DNA of 60,785 nt, taken from the IMG/VR virus record IMGVR_UViG_3300027763_000065, positions 1 to 60,785 of that record; one strand, given 5' to 3'. Numbering within the stretch: position 1 is the stretch's first letter; each line of letters starts with the position of its first letter. The DNA comes from a virus. A program made the translations under genes and the position numbers. Under the pieces are notes generated by a model, which did no database searches, was not told the origin of the DNA, and saw only the letters and a list, made by a program, of their open reading frames with translations. This document shows, piece after piece, positions 33,489 to 42,690 of this stretch.

Positions 33489-34142
33489 ATGCTAATCCAA
33501 CTGCATACAAAGAACGGCTACATTATTGAGTTCGAATGCGATCTAACTGACGCCGAAGCGCGCAAGATCGTGATTGACGCCGATCGCGCCAATCAAAACG
33601 TTGGGGACTTTGCCCTGCAGCTGGCCACACAGCGACGAGGCCTGAGCCTAGCCCAGTCGGGCTGGCTTCGCTATCTGGCCATGGAAATTAGTGGCCGGTT
33701 ACGGCCTCAGATACTGGCTGGGCCCTGGGCCTGGTTGTTGTCGCAGCCAACTTACGAAACCGAGCAGATTCGCATCATCACACCGCCGCCCATTGATGTG
33801 GATCCTGGCCAAACAGCTGAGTTAGACCCGGTTTGTCGCTGGGTTTTTGTCAAACGTCGTTGGGCACTTGCCGTTAATGTTACTTCCGAGCCCCAACCCG
33901 CAGAATTCGGATCCCTTCTGGAGCAAGCCCCAAATGATGCAAACAAATGGTTTTATGTAGGGTTAGTTGATAGCCTTGGTGGTTTTTATTTTTCGAAAAA
34001 GCTAACCCAGATCATCAGCGGCAAGGGTCGCCAGTCCATGGCTGTTATGTTCCCCACAGAAGAACGACAATTACAAGATGAGGCCAAGTGGTTGCAGTGG
34101 CGAACCCATCAGTTGTTGGAGGCACTAAAGCGGCATTCCTGA
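33489..34142 (+). CDS. Hypothetical protein of the regulator/methylase cassette
   Basis: 217 residues from ATG 33489. The open frame upstream overlaps the previous gene and has no credible start. It begins LIQLHTKNGYIIEFECDLTD and contains Trp-rich stretches (SGWLRYLAMEIS, AGPWAWLLSQ). No membrane segment or catalytic motif is visible. Moderately conserved-looking, soluble. Function unknown. Confidence 0.5.
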   Translation: MLIQLHTKNGYIIEFECDLTDAEARKIVIDADRANQNVGDFALQLATQRRGLSLAQSGWLRYLAMEISGRLRPQILAGPWAWLLSQPTYETEQIRIITPPPIDVDPGQTAELDPVCRWVFVKRRWALAVNVTSEPQPAEFGSLLEQAPNDANKWFYVGLVDSLGGFYFSKKLTQIISGKGRQSMAVMFPTEERQLQDEAKWLQWRTHQLLEALKRHS

Positions 34143-34174
34143 CTTTATTTTTTGCTCTTCTTGTCTGATTCACA

Positions 34175-34438
34175 ATGGCACTACAGCAACCAACCCGCCG
34201 CCAGCACGATGTCGCCATGGCAATCCTCAAACACCAGAATCTCCACGGGCAGTCTCCAACCCTAAAAGAGCTCGCGCAAGCTCTTGAAATTCCCACCGTG
34301 AGTAGCATTCACCAGCATTTGACCCAGCTGAAGGCAAAGGGCTGGGTGACGTGGCAACCCCATGGACACCGATCGCTGCAATTCACAGGAGAAGGTGCGG
34401 AAGAAGCCGCTAGAGACATGGCCAACAGTTGTTCTTGA
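34175..34438 (+). CDS. LexA-type DNA-binding protein without peptidase domain
   Basis: 87 residues. RRQHDVAMAILKHQNLHGQS, PTLKELAQALEIPTVSSIHQ and HLTQLKAKGWVTWQPHGHRS make the winged-helix domain of LexA (PTxxELA...SxxSxxxHLxxLxxKG). The Ser/Lys peptidase half is absent. Such short forms can act as repressors or co-regulators, perhaps competing with host LexA at SOS sites. It precedes the cytosine methyltransferase gene by 18 bases. Confidence 0.8.
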   Translation: MALQQPTRRQHDVAMAILKHQNLHGQSPTLKELAQALEIPTVSSIHQHLTQLKAKGWVTWQPHGHRSLQFTGEGAEEAARDMANSCS

Positions 34439-34456
34439 GCCTATAAAAATGAAACC

Positions 34457-35011
34457 ATGTTGCGAATGATTGACACCTTCAGCGGCATCGGCGGCTTCAG
34501 CCTTGCTGCTCGCTGGCTGGGTGGCATTCAAACCGTGCAGTTTGTGGAGTGCGACCCGTTTTGCCAGCGCATCCTTGCCAAACACTGGCCCACCGTCCCA
34601 ATTCACGATGACATCTGCACCTTCCAACCAGAACCCGGATCAGCTGACATTGTTTGCGGTGGATTCCCCTGCCAGGACATCAGCCTAGCCGGAAAGGGTG
34701 CCGGCCTGGCTGGCAGCCGATCGGGCCTGTTCTACGAGCTGCTCAGAGTCATTCGCCTGGTACAACCGCGATACATCGTCTTGGAAAACGTCGCAGCGAT
34801 CACTTACCGAGGAATGGACGACGTTCTCGGATCGCTGGCCGAGGCAGGGTATGACGCGGAATGGGCTTGCATACCGGCAGCGGCTGTGGGTGCTTGCCAT
34901 CAGCGGGATCGATGGTGGTGCGTTGCGGTCGCCAACAGCTCAGGACACGAGGAGACGCGGCAAAAACAGCAGCCAACATTGCAAGCTGCCCTTGAAGACA
35001 AGGGCATTTGA
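34457..35011 (+). CDS. Short C5-cytosine DNA methyltransferase
   Basis: 184 residues. Motif I DTFSGIGGFSLAA, motif IV GGFPCQDIS with the catalytic Cys, motif VI ENVAAI and motif VIII QRDRWW are all present. The usual target-recognition domain and motifs IX-X are missing: full-length enzymes have 320-450 residues. Short forms are common in phages. No restriction endonuclease gene lies beside it, so it may protect phage DNA or modulate expression. It converges with the Mu gpF-like gene, 22 bases apart. Confidence 0.8.
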   Translation: MLRMIDTFSGIGGFSLAARWLGGIQTVQFVECDPFCQRILAKHWPTVPIHDDICTFQPEPGSADIVCGGFPCQDISLAGKGAGLAGSRSGLFYELLRVIRLVQPRYIVLENVAAITYRGMDDVLGSLAEAGYDAEWACIPAAAVGACHQRDRWWCVAVANSSGHEETRQKQQPTLQAALEDKGI

Positions 35012-35033
35012 CGGGCACTTGACGGGTACTTGA

Positions 35034-36464
35034 TCAAACTGATCTCAAAATCGCCTCGTAGGCCGCCCTGGCCTGTTGGTCCAGCCATCCTCGCCGCGGG
35101 CACCACACCGGGTCACCAGCTGGCCAATCGCGCGCGGCCTGGTTCAGTGGGTCATCTGGGCTCAAGGCGTTCCTCGCCACGCTTTGCGGCAGGCCTTTCC
35201 GCTCCATCAGGGGGTAGTCAGCAGACTTGCCCCGCATGTCCCCGGGCCCACCGACCGGCCGGGGCACCGCATCGGCGCCGGCGGCCGCCCGGAAATAGGC
35301 CATGGTGGCCGCCGCATGGGCCTGGAACTCGGCCTCCCAGGTCTGCTCCGGCGATTTCGCCATGCTGTTCTGGATCACCAGCGATTCCAAGGTAATCGGG
35401 CTCTCGCCGCAGCGGCAGTTCGGATGGATCGGGGTTTTCACCCCACCAATCCAGTAGATGCAACCGGATCGGGGCGCACAGAACTCGCAGGTGCGGTCAT
35501 CAAGCGTCGCCAGGTACTGCACAAAGCCAACCCGCAGCCGGCGGTAGATCCGCTCTTGGGCCTCGCCAGATGCCATCAAGGTTTCGGTGCGGGCGATCGT
35601 TTCCGCCCGGTTTTTGAAGGCCTCGTTGATGGTTGGGATTCTCTCCCGCAGCTTGGCCTTCAGCGCCCGGGGATCGGGGCCCTGGGCCATCTGGCGCGCC
35701 GTCTCAAACGACACCGACTCCCCCCATTCAGCCCACCACTTGGCGTAGTAACCCTTTGACGCCCTGACGTGCTCATCGGAGGCCGCATCACGCTCTTTGG
35801 CGTAGTTCTCGGACAGGCTCTTGAAATCGCGTTCCGCCGCGATCACCGCACCGCTGAGATCGAAGAGCCGGCTCAGCCGTTGCCCACCCTGGTACCCCCG
35901 ATCTGGCGCCGATGGCATGTCAATCGGTGCGGGGCCCTGCTGGCCGGGCAACAGCGGCGGGCCGTCGCCCGGCCCCTGGCCCTGGCCCTGGCCTGGCAGC
36001 CGCTCGATCTGCCCCTCAGGGGAGAGCGCCGCCAGGGAGGGCTCGAGTTCTGCCCCGGTGATCTGGAGGGCATATTCGCTGCCCAGTCCCTGGGCCCGAT
36101 CGAACAGGGCTTTCAGTTCGCTCTCCAGCCGCTCCATCTGCCGGGGGGAGAGCTGCATCGAGTCGATGATCTGGCGGAGATCTTGGAGCAGCTGCCCCTG
36201 CAGGATCAGCTGGGCTTGATTCTTCAAAACCGGATTGATGGATACCTGCCCCTCGGGGGTGGATCCCAAAAACGCCCCTGGGGTGGTCTTTGGGTCATAG
36301 GCGGGTTGGGCGGCGATGCCATTGAGCTGCGCAAAAATGCGTGCGACCGTTTTCCGCAGGGCCCCCTCGAAGACGCGACCGATCCGCCCGATCGCTTCAT
36401 CCTCCAGGCCCCGCAGTTCGTCGCTTAGCCGCTGCTGGAGCTCCAGCCGACGGTCAATGCTCAT
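35034..36464 (-). CDS. Mu gpF-like minor head (morphogenesis) protein
   Basis: 476 residues. Residues 275-355 hold the Phage_Mu_F core: ARTETLMASGEAQERIYRRL, LDDRTCEFCAPRSGCIYW and HPNCRC. The N-terminus is helical (LQQRLSDELRGLEDEAIGRI), followed by a Gln/Gly/Pro-rich linker. MuF proteins bind the portal inside the head and are often injected. It overlaps the portal gene by 4 bases. The C-terminal 120 residues are an added tail without a clear toxin motif. Confidence 0.82.
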   Translation of the reverse strand: MSIDRRLELQQRLSDELRGLEDEAIGRIGRVFEGALRKTVARIFAQLNGIAAQPAYDPKTTPGAFLGSTPEGQVSINPVLKNQAQLILQGQLLQDLRQIIDSMQLSPRQMERLESELKALFDRAQGLGSEYALQITGAELEPSLAALSPEGQIERLPGQGQGQGPGDGPPLLPGQQGPAPIDMPSAPDRGYQGGQRLSRLFDLSGAVIAAERDFKSLSENYAKERDAASDEHVRASKGYYAKWWAEWGESVSFETARQMAQGPDPRALKAKLRERIPTINEAFKNRAETIARTETLMASGEAQERIYRRLRVGFVQYLATLDDRTCEFCAPRSGCIYWIGGVKTPIHPNCRCGESPITLESLVIQNSMAKSPEQTWEAEFQAHAAATMAYFRAAAGADAVPRPVGGPGDMRGKSADYPLMERKGLPQSVARNALSPDDPLNQAARDWPAGDPVWCPRRGWLDQQARAAYEAILRSV

Positions 36465-38434
36465 GGCTCATAGCTGTCGCATCGGACCCCCATCGCCACC
36501 ATGTCAGTGCCATCGAGGCGGCGCACCCGGGCACCCGGGCCGGCGGCGGCCACCACCATGGCCTGGTCTTTCACTCCCACCACGGCGGTCCATTGGCCGG
36601 CTGGGCTCAGCACCTCCCATAGCCCGGTGGAGTCAAAGCCCACTGCCGCTTCCAGAGCCAGGGCCTGCCCGTAGGGTCCGACCAGGGTGGCGCTGCCATC
36701 GCTGCGGACGTCAACTGGCACGCCGGCCACCACCCGCCGACCGGTCACCCGGCTGCCGTCCGCCCGTACCCCGGGCCGCCGGCCGCAGCCCTTGCGGCGC
36801 TCGTCCTGCGCGATGGCCCTGGCGATGGCCTCGGCGGCCGCCGCTTGCTGGCCCTCCAGCTGGTCATCGGCCTGCTGCTGGCCGTCGACGGCGCCGTCGT
36901 TGCAGGTGGCGGGCTTCCCTTTGGCGGTGGCGGCGTCGCAGGGGCTGCAGCAACCGTCGTCGCGTTCGTCCCCGCTGTCCCCCCGGGGGGACAGCTGCTG
37001 GCCCTGGCCCTGGCCCTGGCCAATGGCCTCATTGGGCAGAGTGCCCAGGTCACCACCAAAGGTGGGTGGTGGCAGGTTTTGGGGATCCTGTTTGATCGCG
37101 CCATTCTTCTCGCGGTCCAGCAGGGTGGTTTCGATCGAGAACTTGGCCCCGCCAAAACGCGCCACGGCCACTTCGTTGGGCTGCAACACACCTGCGTTGA
37201 GGTACTGGCTGTCGGCCGAGGCCACCTTGCCCCGTAGCTCGGCCTCTTCCAGGTCGGAAAGGGTGATGGTGCTGTGAAAATCAATCTGCCAATCCTCCGG
37301 CAATTCCATTGCTGCCCGATCGGTTGAGCAGGCGGCCAGGGTTTTGTAGTACTGGCGCAGCGCCCGATCCAGGTGGTCCTCCTGGAGCATGTGCACCTCC
37401 TGCGCAAAATCCGACTTCTCGGACTGCCCAGTGGCCCCCAACCCCGATGGGGAGCTGCCCCAAAGCTTGGTATGGGGGATCCGGCTTGCCCCCTGCACCT
37501 CATCCTTGAGTCTTTCGATGATCGAATCGACCCCGGCGGCCGAACGGGTCAGAAACATGGCGTCCTCGCCATCAGCGTCCAGGGCAATCCCGCCGATCAC
37601 TGAACGCATCAGCGCGTTCAGTGCCAACCGATTGGCCACAAAGTCGCCTTTCCCTTGCTCCACCATTGCTTTTAAACCCTTGATTTTTTGCACATAAAGG
37701 CTGAAATCGTTAAGGATATTGGCGGCTGCTGCTTGGCCTGTTTCATAGCGCTTAAATACATTCCAAACGGACTGCAATACGGATATGCCCCACCACTTAA
37801 AGTGACTTTTGTAGCTGTACGGAGCAGCGTCCCCTTCAAAACGCAGCAGCCTGGAGCGATGGATAGGCACATGCAGTATTTGATCTTCCATCCCAATACG
37901 CCGCAAATCTTCATCTCGATTGATTTGCATTTGATAAAGGTCAGGTTCGCCTACACCGCTCCAGCCCGCTGCCGGCCAAATCCGTTGGCAATCCATGGCA
38001 TGCAGCCCCTTGATGGCCCGTAGCCTCTTGAGGTTGACAGGCTCATTGATGGGAGTGTTGTCATCAAGGATCATGATTATCGCCGCGCCGCCATGAAGGC
38101 GAGACTGCTTCATGGCTTCCTTGACATGAGTGCGGATCCCCATGTTTTCGCCAGTCGCAACCAGCCGATCAAACCGCTTCTTCTCAGCATTGGTGGTTTC
38201 CGGGCCCAGGGTCAGGGCCCAGCCCGCCCTGGTGCACTCCTGCGGGATGGTGTCCACGATGCGCCGGCAGAGCCAGTTGTTTATGTATAAAGCGTCCAGG
38301 TCAGCGGGTTGCAGAATTTCCGGCGCTGCAACACCGGTGTATCGCTCCTTGTCCTGACTGGTGCCCATTCTGGTCAGGGTGTTAACCAATACCCCGTCAA
38401 ACCGTTCCTCAAAAGCGATTTTGTCGGTATCCAA
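36461..38434 (-). CDS. Portal protein (DUF1073 type)
   Basis: 657 residues. DALYINNWLCRRIVDTIPQE, KQSRLHGGAAIIMILDDN, LHVPIHRSRLLRFEG and LKDEVQGASRIPHTKLWGSS match DUF1073 portals, including the GLGATGQSEKSDF loop. About 430 residues are canonical. The C-terminal 150 add a Gln/Gly/Asp-rich linker with a Cys pair (GCCSPCDAATAKGKPATC) and a small beta domain (VTGRRVVAGVPVDVRSDGSA). Role: dodecameric DNA channel of the head. Confidence 0.85.
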   Translation of the reverse strand: MDTDKIAFEERFDGVLVNTLTRMGTSQDKERYTGVAAPEILQPADLDALYINNWLCRRIVDTIPQECTRAGWALTLGPETTNAEKKRFDRLVATGENMGIRTHVKEAMKQSRLHGGAAIIMILDDNTPINEPVNLKRLRAIKGLHAMDCQRIWPAAGWSGVGEPDLYQMQINRDEDLRRIGMEDQILHVPIHRSRLLRFEGDAAPYSYKSHFKWWGISVLQSVWNVFKRYETGQAAAANILNDFSLYVQKIKGLKAMVEQGKGDFVANRLALNALMRSVIGGIALDADGEDAMFLTRSAAGVDSIIERLKDEVQGASRIPHTKLWGSSPSGLGATGQSEKSDFAQEVHMLQEDHLDRALRQYYKTLAACSTDRAAMELPEDWQIDFHSTITLSDLEEAELRGKVASADSQYLNAGVLQPNEVAVARFGGAKFSIETTLLDREKNGAIKQDPQNLPPPTFGGDLGTLPNEAIGQGQGQGQQLSPRGDSGDERDDGCCSPCDAATAKGKPATCNDGAVDGQQQADDQLEGQQAAAAEAIARAIAQDERRKGCGRRPGVRADGSRVTGRRVVAGVPVDVRSDGSATLVGPYGQALALEAAVGFDSTGLWEVLSPAGQWTAVVGVKDQAMVVAAAGPGARVRRLDGTDMVAMGVRCDSYEP

Positions 38435-38570
38435 AATCCCTGCTCTTTTACGAAAGGCGCTCGATCAGGTTAAGGCCGCCCGTCCGTTCTCCTGAATGCC
38501 AGGGCGCTTCATCGCCAATGCTGGATGCAATGGACTGTAAGCTTGCGGCGAACATCGGCGATGCGGGGCC

Positions 38571-39467
38571 ATGGCCAGCAGGTCAGGCGAGAGATCATCA
38601 ATGGTCGGTGCCATGCTGGCCGATTTCGGCCGGTATCCGATCCCAAACAAGACCGAGCAGCTGCTCATGGGCCAGCAGGTTCGAGCGTGGCTGGATTGGC
38701 CTGGCGGCCCTGACGCGGCGCCGGGGGGAATACGGCGAGCAGGCAAGCGGGCACGAGACCGATTGGTGACAGGAAACATGCGGATGTGCGTCACCATCGC
38801 CAAAAAGTACAGCCGGATGGGCCTCCCCCTTGAGGATCTGATCCAGGAGGGGGCAATTGGCTTGCAGCGCGGGGTCGAGATGTTCGATCCAACCAAGGGT
38901 TATACCCTAGGCACTTATGCCTATTGGTGGGTGCGACAGGCGATGTATCGCGCCCTGGCGGAAACTGCGGATACGATTCGCATCCCGACCAATGTGCTGG
39001 AGGTGCTGTACAGTGTCGAGCGCCATATCGCATCCAGTCCAAATCGGCTTACGGATGCTGAGTTGCTGGAGATTTCAGGGCTAAAAAGTATGGAACAGTT
39101 GGAACGCATTCGGATAGGGGCTCGCGCTAAAAGATGCGGCAGCACATCAGTCCTGTTGCCTGATGAGAAGCACTGCCTAGAAGAGGTCTTGCCATGCCCC
39201 AAAAGCCGCGTCGATATTGAGGAAGATCGGCTGGAAAATGCTCTTCAGCTTGAGAGGCTGGCGGCAATGCTCCCGTTTCTATCAAATGAAGAAACCGAAA
39301 TAATTGAGCTGTTGTATCTAAATGAATTGCCTAAAACAGAAATCGCCAGGATGCTTGATACAACTGCTGATCGGGTTTCCAACATTGTCAACAAGGCAAT
39401 GGGCAAGCTGCGTCGCCTGGCCTTGACCGACGATGGTGAGCAAGTCATTCAGGAATCATTGTTTTAG
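38571..39467 (+). CDS. Sigma-70 family RNA polymerase sigma factor
   Basis: 298 residues from ATG 38571 (ATG 38601 also fits). Region 1.2 [20 protein letters not shown], region 2 [36 protein letters not shown] and [15 protein letters not shown], a reduced region 3, and region 4 [20 protein letters not shown] are all visible, so it can bind core polymerase, -10 and -35 elements. It resembles group 2 (RpoD-like) factors rather than ECF. It stands alone on the plus strand between portal and HNH genes and may redirect host polymerase to late phage promoters. Confidence 0.88.
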   Translation: MASRSGERSSMVGAMLADFGRYPIPNKTEQLLMGQQVRAWLDWPGGPDAAPGGIRRAGKRARDRLVTGNMRMCVTIAKKYSRMGLPLEDLIQEGAIGLQRGVEMFDPTKGYTLGTYAYWWVRQAMYRALAETADTIRIPTNVLEVLYSVERHIASSPNRLTDAELLEISGLKSMEQLERIRIGARAKRCGSTSVLLPDEKHCLEEVLPCPKSRVDIEEDRLENALQLERLAAMLPFLSNEETEIIELLYLNELPKTEIARMLDTTADRVSNIVNKAMGKLRRLALTDDGEQVIQESLF

Positions 39468-39470
39468 CAG

Positions 39471-39659
39471 CTATACGCCGATTGGTCTTATATCGCGAAC
39501 AATGGCATCATATCGTTCACCCTCTGCTGTCACCCCTGGCGCGTGTTCAATTTGGGCCTTATAAAAGAGGGAAGATTCTATGATGTCGCCGGGGTTTATG
39601 GCCCCAATGGCATCTTTGTCCGTGACTGTGACTGTGACTAAGAATCCTGGATCGTGCAT
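39471..39659 (-). pseudogene. Fragment of a DUF2213-like protease gene
   Basis: 62 residues. YKAQIEHAPGVTAEGERYDA and IVRDIRPIGV align with GYRVQIDRTPGVTATGERYD and IQRRIVGNHL of the DUF2213 protein at 25727-27052, but nothing else of that protein is present. It overlaps the HNH gene by 22 bases and ends 3 bases from the sigma factor stop. Probably a remnant of a second head-protease gene left by recombination. Confidence 0.5.
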
Positions 39660-39949
39660 GGCTTTACGTTTTGAATGCGTGCCATCGCTCGCCTTTGCAG
39701 CCGGCGCCTCTCACCGTCATAGCGCAGGTAGCAGGGTGCGCATAGGGCCACCAGGTTCTCGGGCCGGCAGTCGTGCTCGATGTGGTTGATGTGAGCGATC
39801 GTGAGTGTCAGCCGGTGGGTGACAAACGGCTCCCCGGGGCGCCGGCACTGGGTTTTGCAGCCTTCGCAGGCCCAGTCCGATTGGCGCTTCACATTGAGGG
39901 CGATCTCTTTCCAGTCGTCTGGGTATTTGCTCCAATCCACTGCTGCCAT
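39638..39949 (-). CDS. HNH endonuclease
   Basis: 103 residues. The zinc pair CEGCKTQC, the LTIAHINHIEHDCRPENLVAL core (His and Asn of HNH) and CAPCYLRYD are complete. HNH enzymes next to terminase genes assist DNA cleavage during cos packaging in HK97-like phages. Here the HNH gene is 2.3 kb from terS on the opposite strand, with a polyvalent gene between them. Confidence 0.82.
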   Translation of the reverse strand: MAAVDWSKYPDDWKEIALNVKRQSDWACEGCKTQCRRPGEPFVTHRLTLTIAHINHIEHDCRPENLVALCAPCYLRYDGERRRLQRRAMARIQNVKPCTIQDS

Positions 39950-39955
39950 GGCGTC

Positions 39956-40279
39956 CTAGCCGCCTGATTGAGGTTTGGCCTTGGCCGCTGGCACCCAGCC
40001 CCACCACCCCAGCCACTGGCGCAGGGCGTCGCCGTGGGGGGTGCCGGCGGCCAACTTGGCCGCTTTGAGCACCTCGGCGGGACCATCGACAAACCGGCTG
40101 CCGCCATGATCGAGCACCACCCATTTGCCTTCTGTTGTGCGGGCCGCCATGAATGAGTCCGCACCGGCAAACGCCACAGGCCGCCCTTCGGGGGGCACTT
40201 CGATGTTCAACGCTTTGATCACTGCAGCCACCGTGGGATCAAAAGCGATGGCCGCAAACTGGCGCCAATTCGTGCTCAT
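39956..40279 (-). CDS. Hypothetical protein upstream of HNH
   Basis: 107 residues. FAAIAFDPTVAAVIKALNIE, EGRPVAFAGADSFMAARTTE and GGSRFVDGPAEVLKAAKLAA; alpha/beta, soluble, Trp-rich near the end (WLGWWGW). It starts directly at the end of the gene upstream (1-base contact) and ends 6 bases before HNH. Function unknown. Confidence 0.5.
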   Translation of the reverse strand: MSTNWRQFAAIAFDPTVAAVIKALNIEVPPEGRPVAFAGADSFMAARTTEGKWVVLDHGGSRFVDGPAEVLKAAKLAAGTPHGDALRQWLGWWGWVPAAKAKPQSGG

Positions 40280-40723
40280 TTAGTATTGATGGGCAAGTTC
40301 ATCTAGTATCTCACTGGGCAGCTGTCTTGAGAATTGCTCATTTATTTGCTGCAGAAAGGCTCTTTTAGCTCCATACACTTTACAACCATTTAGGCGCAAG
40401 ATATTTAGCGCTGCACAGCGCTCGCTGTCAAACAGGACAGCATGGTCCACAACCACCTCTGAGTAGTTGAATCTGCGTCCCCTTGTGTTGCGTACATTCA
40501 GCCATGACAATGGGCGCACCTCCAGGTCATCACGCCCCAACTTTGCTGCTAATGCCTTTGGGTAGAACAAGTTGCTGTTTAGCCACACAAAAACCGCGCC
40601 GAGTGGGGCAGCACTCATTTTGCGGTGGTTCTGCCAGTTTGTCGGTCTGTCATCCTTTTGCTTTGGCCTAAAGCTGGTCAATTGCTCCCCAATCCTAACA
40701 AGCAACTTTTGATTTAGCTGCAC
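40280..40723 (-). CDS. Hypothetical protein in the HNH/polyvalent operon
   Basis: 147 residues. SFRPKQKDDRPTNWQNHRKM, VFVWLNSNLFYPKALAAKLG and SEVVVDHAVLFDSERCAALN. No known domain recognised. Its start overlaps the end of the 40695-42119 gene by 29 bases, so the two are probably translated together. Function unknown. Confidence 0.5.
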   Translation of the reverse strand: MQLNQKLLVRIGEQLTSFRPKQKDDRPTNWQNHRKMSAAPLGAVFVWLNSNLFYPKALAAKLGRDDLEVRPLSWLNVRNTRGRRFNYSEVVVDHAVLFDSERCAALNILRLNGCKVYGAKRAFLQQINEQFSRQLPSEILDELAHQY

Positions 40724-42119
40724 TCAGCCGTAGCAGTCTGTTTTCGATTGCTTCAATGCTGTCACCACGGGATTTTTGCTCTTCATCAGCTGATTGGAGT
40801 ATGCGCTTGGCCGCGTAGACGCTGTTCTCGGTGTTCATGCGCTGCCACGCGCTGTTGCTGGGGCTCCAGCGCCAGCCAGAGCCTTTCAACTGGCTGCGGA
40901 TGGCATCGGATGGCTTGCCATTGTGGAACCGGATCCGGACCCGGTTGTTGTCGAAATCACGCTCGATCTCACCGCTTTTGTAGTCCGCTGCTGCTGCACC
41001 GGCTTTTGCTGAGGCGGCTTTGGCGGTTGTTGCCAGCCGTTGTTGCCGGGCCGTCTCCTCCAGGTTCCAGACCGAATGCCTGGGGGTGAACAATGGCTTG
41101 CGCAGCGTGTCCTGTTGGTCTCTTAGGTGGTCGAGAAGGTCACGCACTAGCTCCACCTGGCCGTTTTTGGCCAAGCGGCTTATTTTGCCCGAAATCGAGG
41201 CCGCCGCTGACGACCGGTCGTAAAACGTGCGCCCCGATTCCGCTTCCCTTGTCCAGGTGATGCTTCTATTGATGCTGCGGGTGACCATGGCCAGCTCCTG
41301 GGCGTGGGCGGCCTCTGGAGTGCGGCCACGCTGCAGCTTGCGATAGATGCTGCTTTGGGCCCTGGTGGTGAAATCCTCCAGCTCGCGCCGTCTCACATCT
41401 TCAGCACGGCTTGCCTTCTCCATGCGCCGCACCGGGAAATTGCTGGGCCCGGCGATCATTGGGCTCAAAATCCGGCTTTTTGCGCCCAGCCAGGCGGTAT
41501 AGCGCTTGGTGTAGCCATCCTTGTATGCCTTCATCTCGGCGTCCAAGATCGCTCTTTGCTCCGGTGACTCAGCCGACTCCTGCAGTCGTGCGTAGAGGCT
41601 GTTTAGATGAGCGGCGTAATCCTTTTGGTCTGATCTGGCTCGTTTCTCCGGGTCAAAGGAAGTGCCTCGGTGGGCATTCAGGGCAAGCTCGTAGCTGAGG
41701 TCTGCTGGGCTGGCGTAGCTGGTGGCAGCACCGCTGCCTGGAGAGGCCTCGGCGCTGGTGTTGCCCTGGGCCGCCTCCCCTGCTGTTGGCGTGGCTGGAG
41801 CGGAGGCAGGCCCCTTGGGTGGTGTTTGGGCGTCTGGTGTCGCTGCACTGCCTGATTTGTGGCAGGTGAGGTCCGCAGAGATGTGACCATCCCCGCAAGG
41901 CTTGCCCTCTCGTGCGGTTGCGCCGCGGGCCGCCCGGCCCACCGCAGGTGGCTTCTGGCTGTTCCGGCCGCTGTTGGGAGCCTGGCCAGGCATCGTCATG
42001 TCAATTTGGGCGCCACCGCCGAACAGATCCAGTTGGCCAGGCGCTCGTGCCTTGCGGGCACCTAGGCGAGCATCGATGCGGTCCAGTTGGGCCTCAATTG
42101 CACCAAAGACCCGCTGCAT
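40695..42119 (-). CDS. Polyvalent-type protein with shared CGDGHIS module
   Basis: 474 residues. Residues 10-90 contain LDRIDARLGARKARAPGQLD, KPPAVGRAARGATA and C75-G-D-G-H-I-S-x4-C86-H, the module shared with three other phage proteins. The middle is helical and Arg-rich. Near the C-terminus LKGSGWRWSPSNSAWQR resembles a small domain found at the ends of phage and plasmid DNA-methylase or polyvalent proteins. It is divergent from terS, 130 bases apart. Possibly an injected effector. Confidence 0.6.
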   Translation of the reverse strand: MQRVFGAIEAQLDRIDARLGARKARAPGQLDLFGGGAQIDMTMPGQAPNSGRNSQKPPAVGRAARGATAREGKPCGDGHISADLTCHKSGSAATPDAQTPPKGPASAPATPTAGEAAQGNTSAEASPGSGAATSYASPADLSYELALNAHRGTSFDPEKRARSDQKDYAAHLNSLYARLQESAESPEQRAILDAEMKAYKDGYTKRYTAWLGAKSRILSPMIAGPSNFPVRRMEKASRAEDVRRRELEDFTTRAQSSIYRKLQRGRTPEAAHAQELAMVTRSINRSITWTREAESGRTFYDRSSAAASISGKISRLAKNGQVELVRDLLDHLRDQQDTLRKPLFTPRHSVWNLEETARQQRLATTAKAASAKAGAAAADYKSGEIERDFDNNRVRIRFHNGKPSDAIRSQLKGSGWRWSPSNSAWQRMNTENSVYAAKRILQSADEEQKSRGDSIEAIENRLLRLSAAKSKVAC

Positions 42120-42249
42120 TGGCCGCTTTGCCCATCATTGTTATTGGCATTATGAGTGGAAGGAGCCGGGGCCAAGCCATTGGCAGCGGGCACTCTTCCA
42201 GTTGATTTGCTATTAAATGGGTAACATGACGAACATGTCTGCTTGACGA

Positions 42250-42687
42250 GTGGCAGGAGCAGCAGAAAAAAAAACTGCCGGAGCCAAAAAGCCCAGGAAA
42301 AAAGCAACGCGATTAGAGAAACTATTCCGTGTGCGGGAGCTACAAACCCTTTGTATTAACGGCTATTCCGCCCTTGACCTAGAGGGCCATTGCATCCAGA
42401 AATGGGGGCTGAGCCTGCCAAATGCTCGCCTTTATATCAATGAAGCGATTGGCGGTATGGTCGAGTCGCTGACAGAAACCGATAAGAGGCGAATAGCCTT
42501 GATTATTTTTCATCGCTATGAGAATTCTTACAAGCTGGCGAGAACGCTGAAAAATCCTGGCGCAATGATCCAGGCGTGCGACTCGATGGCTCGCTATTTC
42601 ATGGAAAAGGCGCCTGATGCCGACATTGTGGCCAACCAGGCAACCAGGGAAGCTGCGGCCCATGATCCTCGCGAGGATTTTGAGTAA
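42250..42687 (+). CDS. terS: Terminase small subunit
   Basis: 145 residues from a GTG start. A Lys-rich N-terminus (TAGAKKPRKKATR) is followed by helical segments (YSALDLEGHCIQKWGLSLPN), a putative DNA-binding helix-turn-helix, and an acidic end. It lies 3 bases before terL. TerS recognises the packaging site and regulates the motor. Confidence 0.72.
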   Translation: MAGAAEKKTAGAKKPRKKATRLEKLFRVRELQTLCINGYSALDLEGHCIQKWGLSLPNARLYINEAIGGMVESLTETDKRRIALIIFHRYENSYKLARTLKNPGAMIQACDSMARYFMEKAPDADIVANQATREAAAHDPREDFE

Positions 42688-42690
42688 GGC

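Noticed and set aside
38465-38896. Leftward 143-residue frame over the sigma factor start
   Set aside because: Antisense to the clear sigma-70 domain; composition Arg/Pro-rich without motif.
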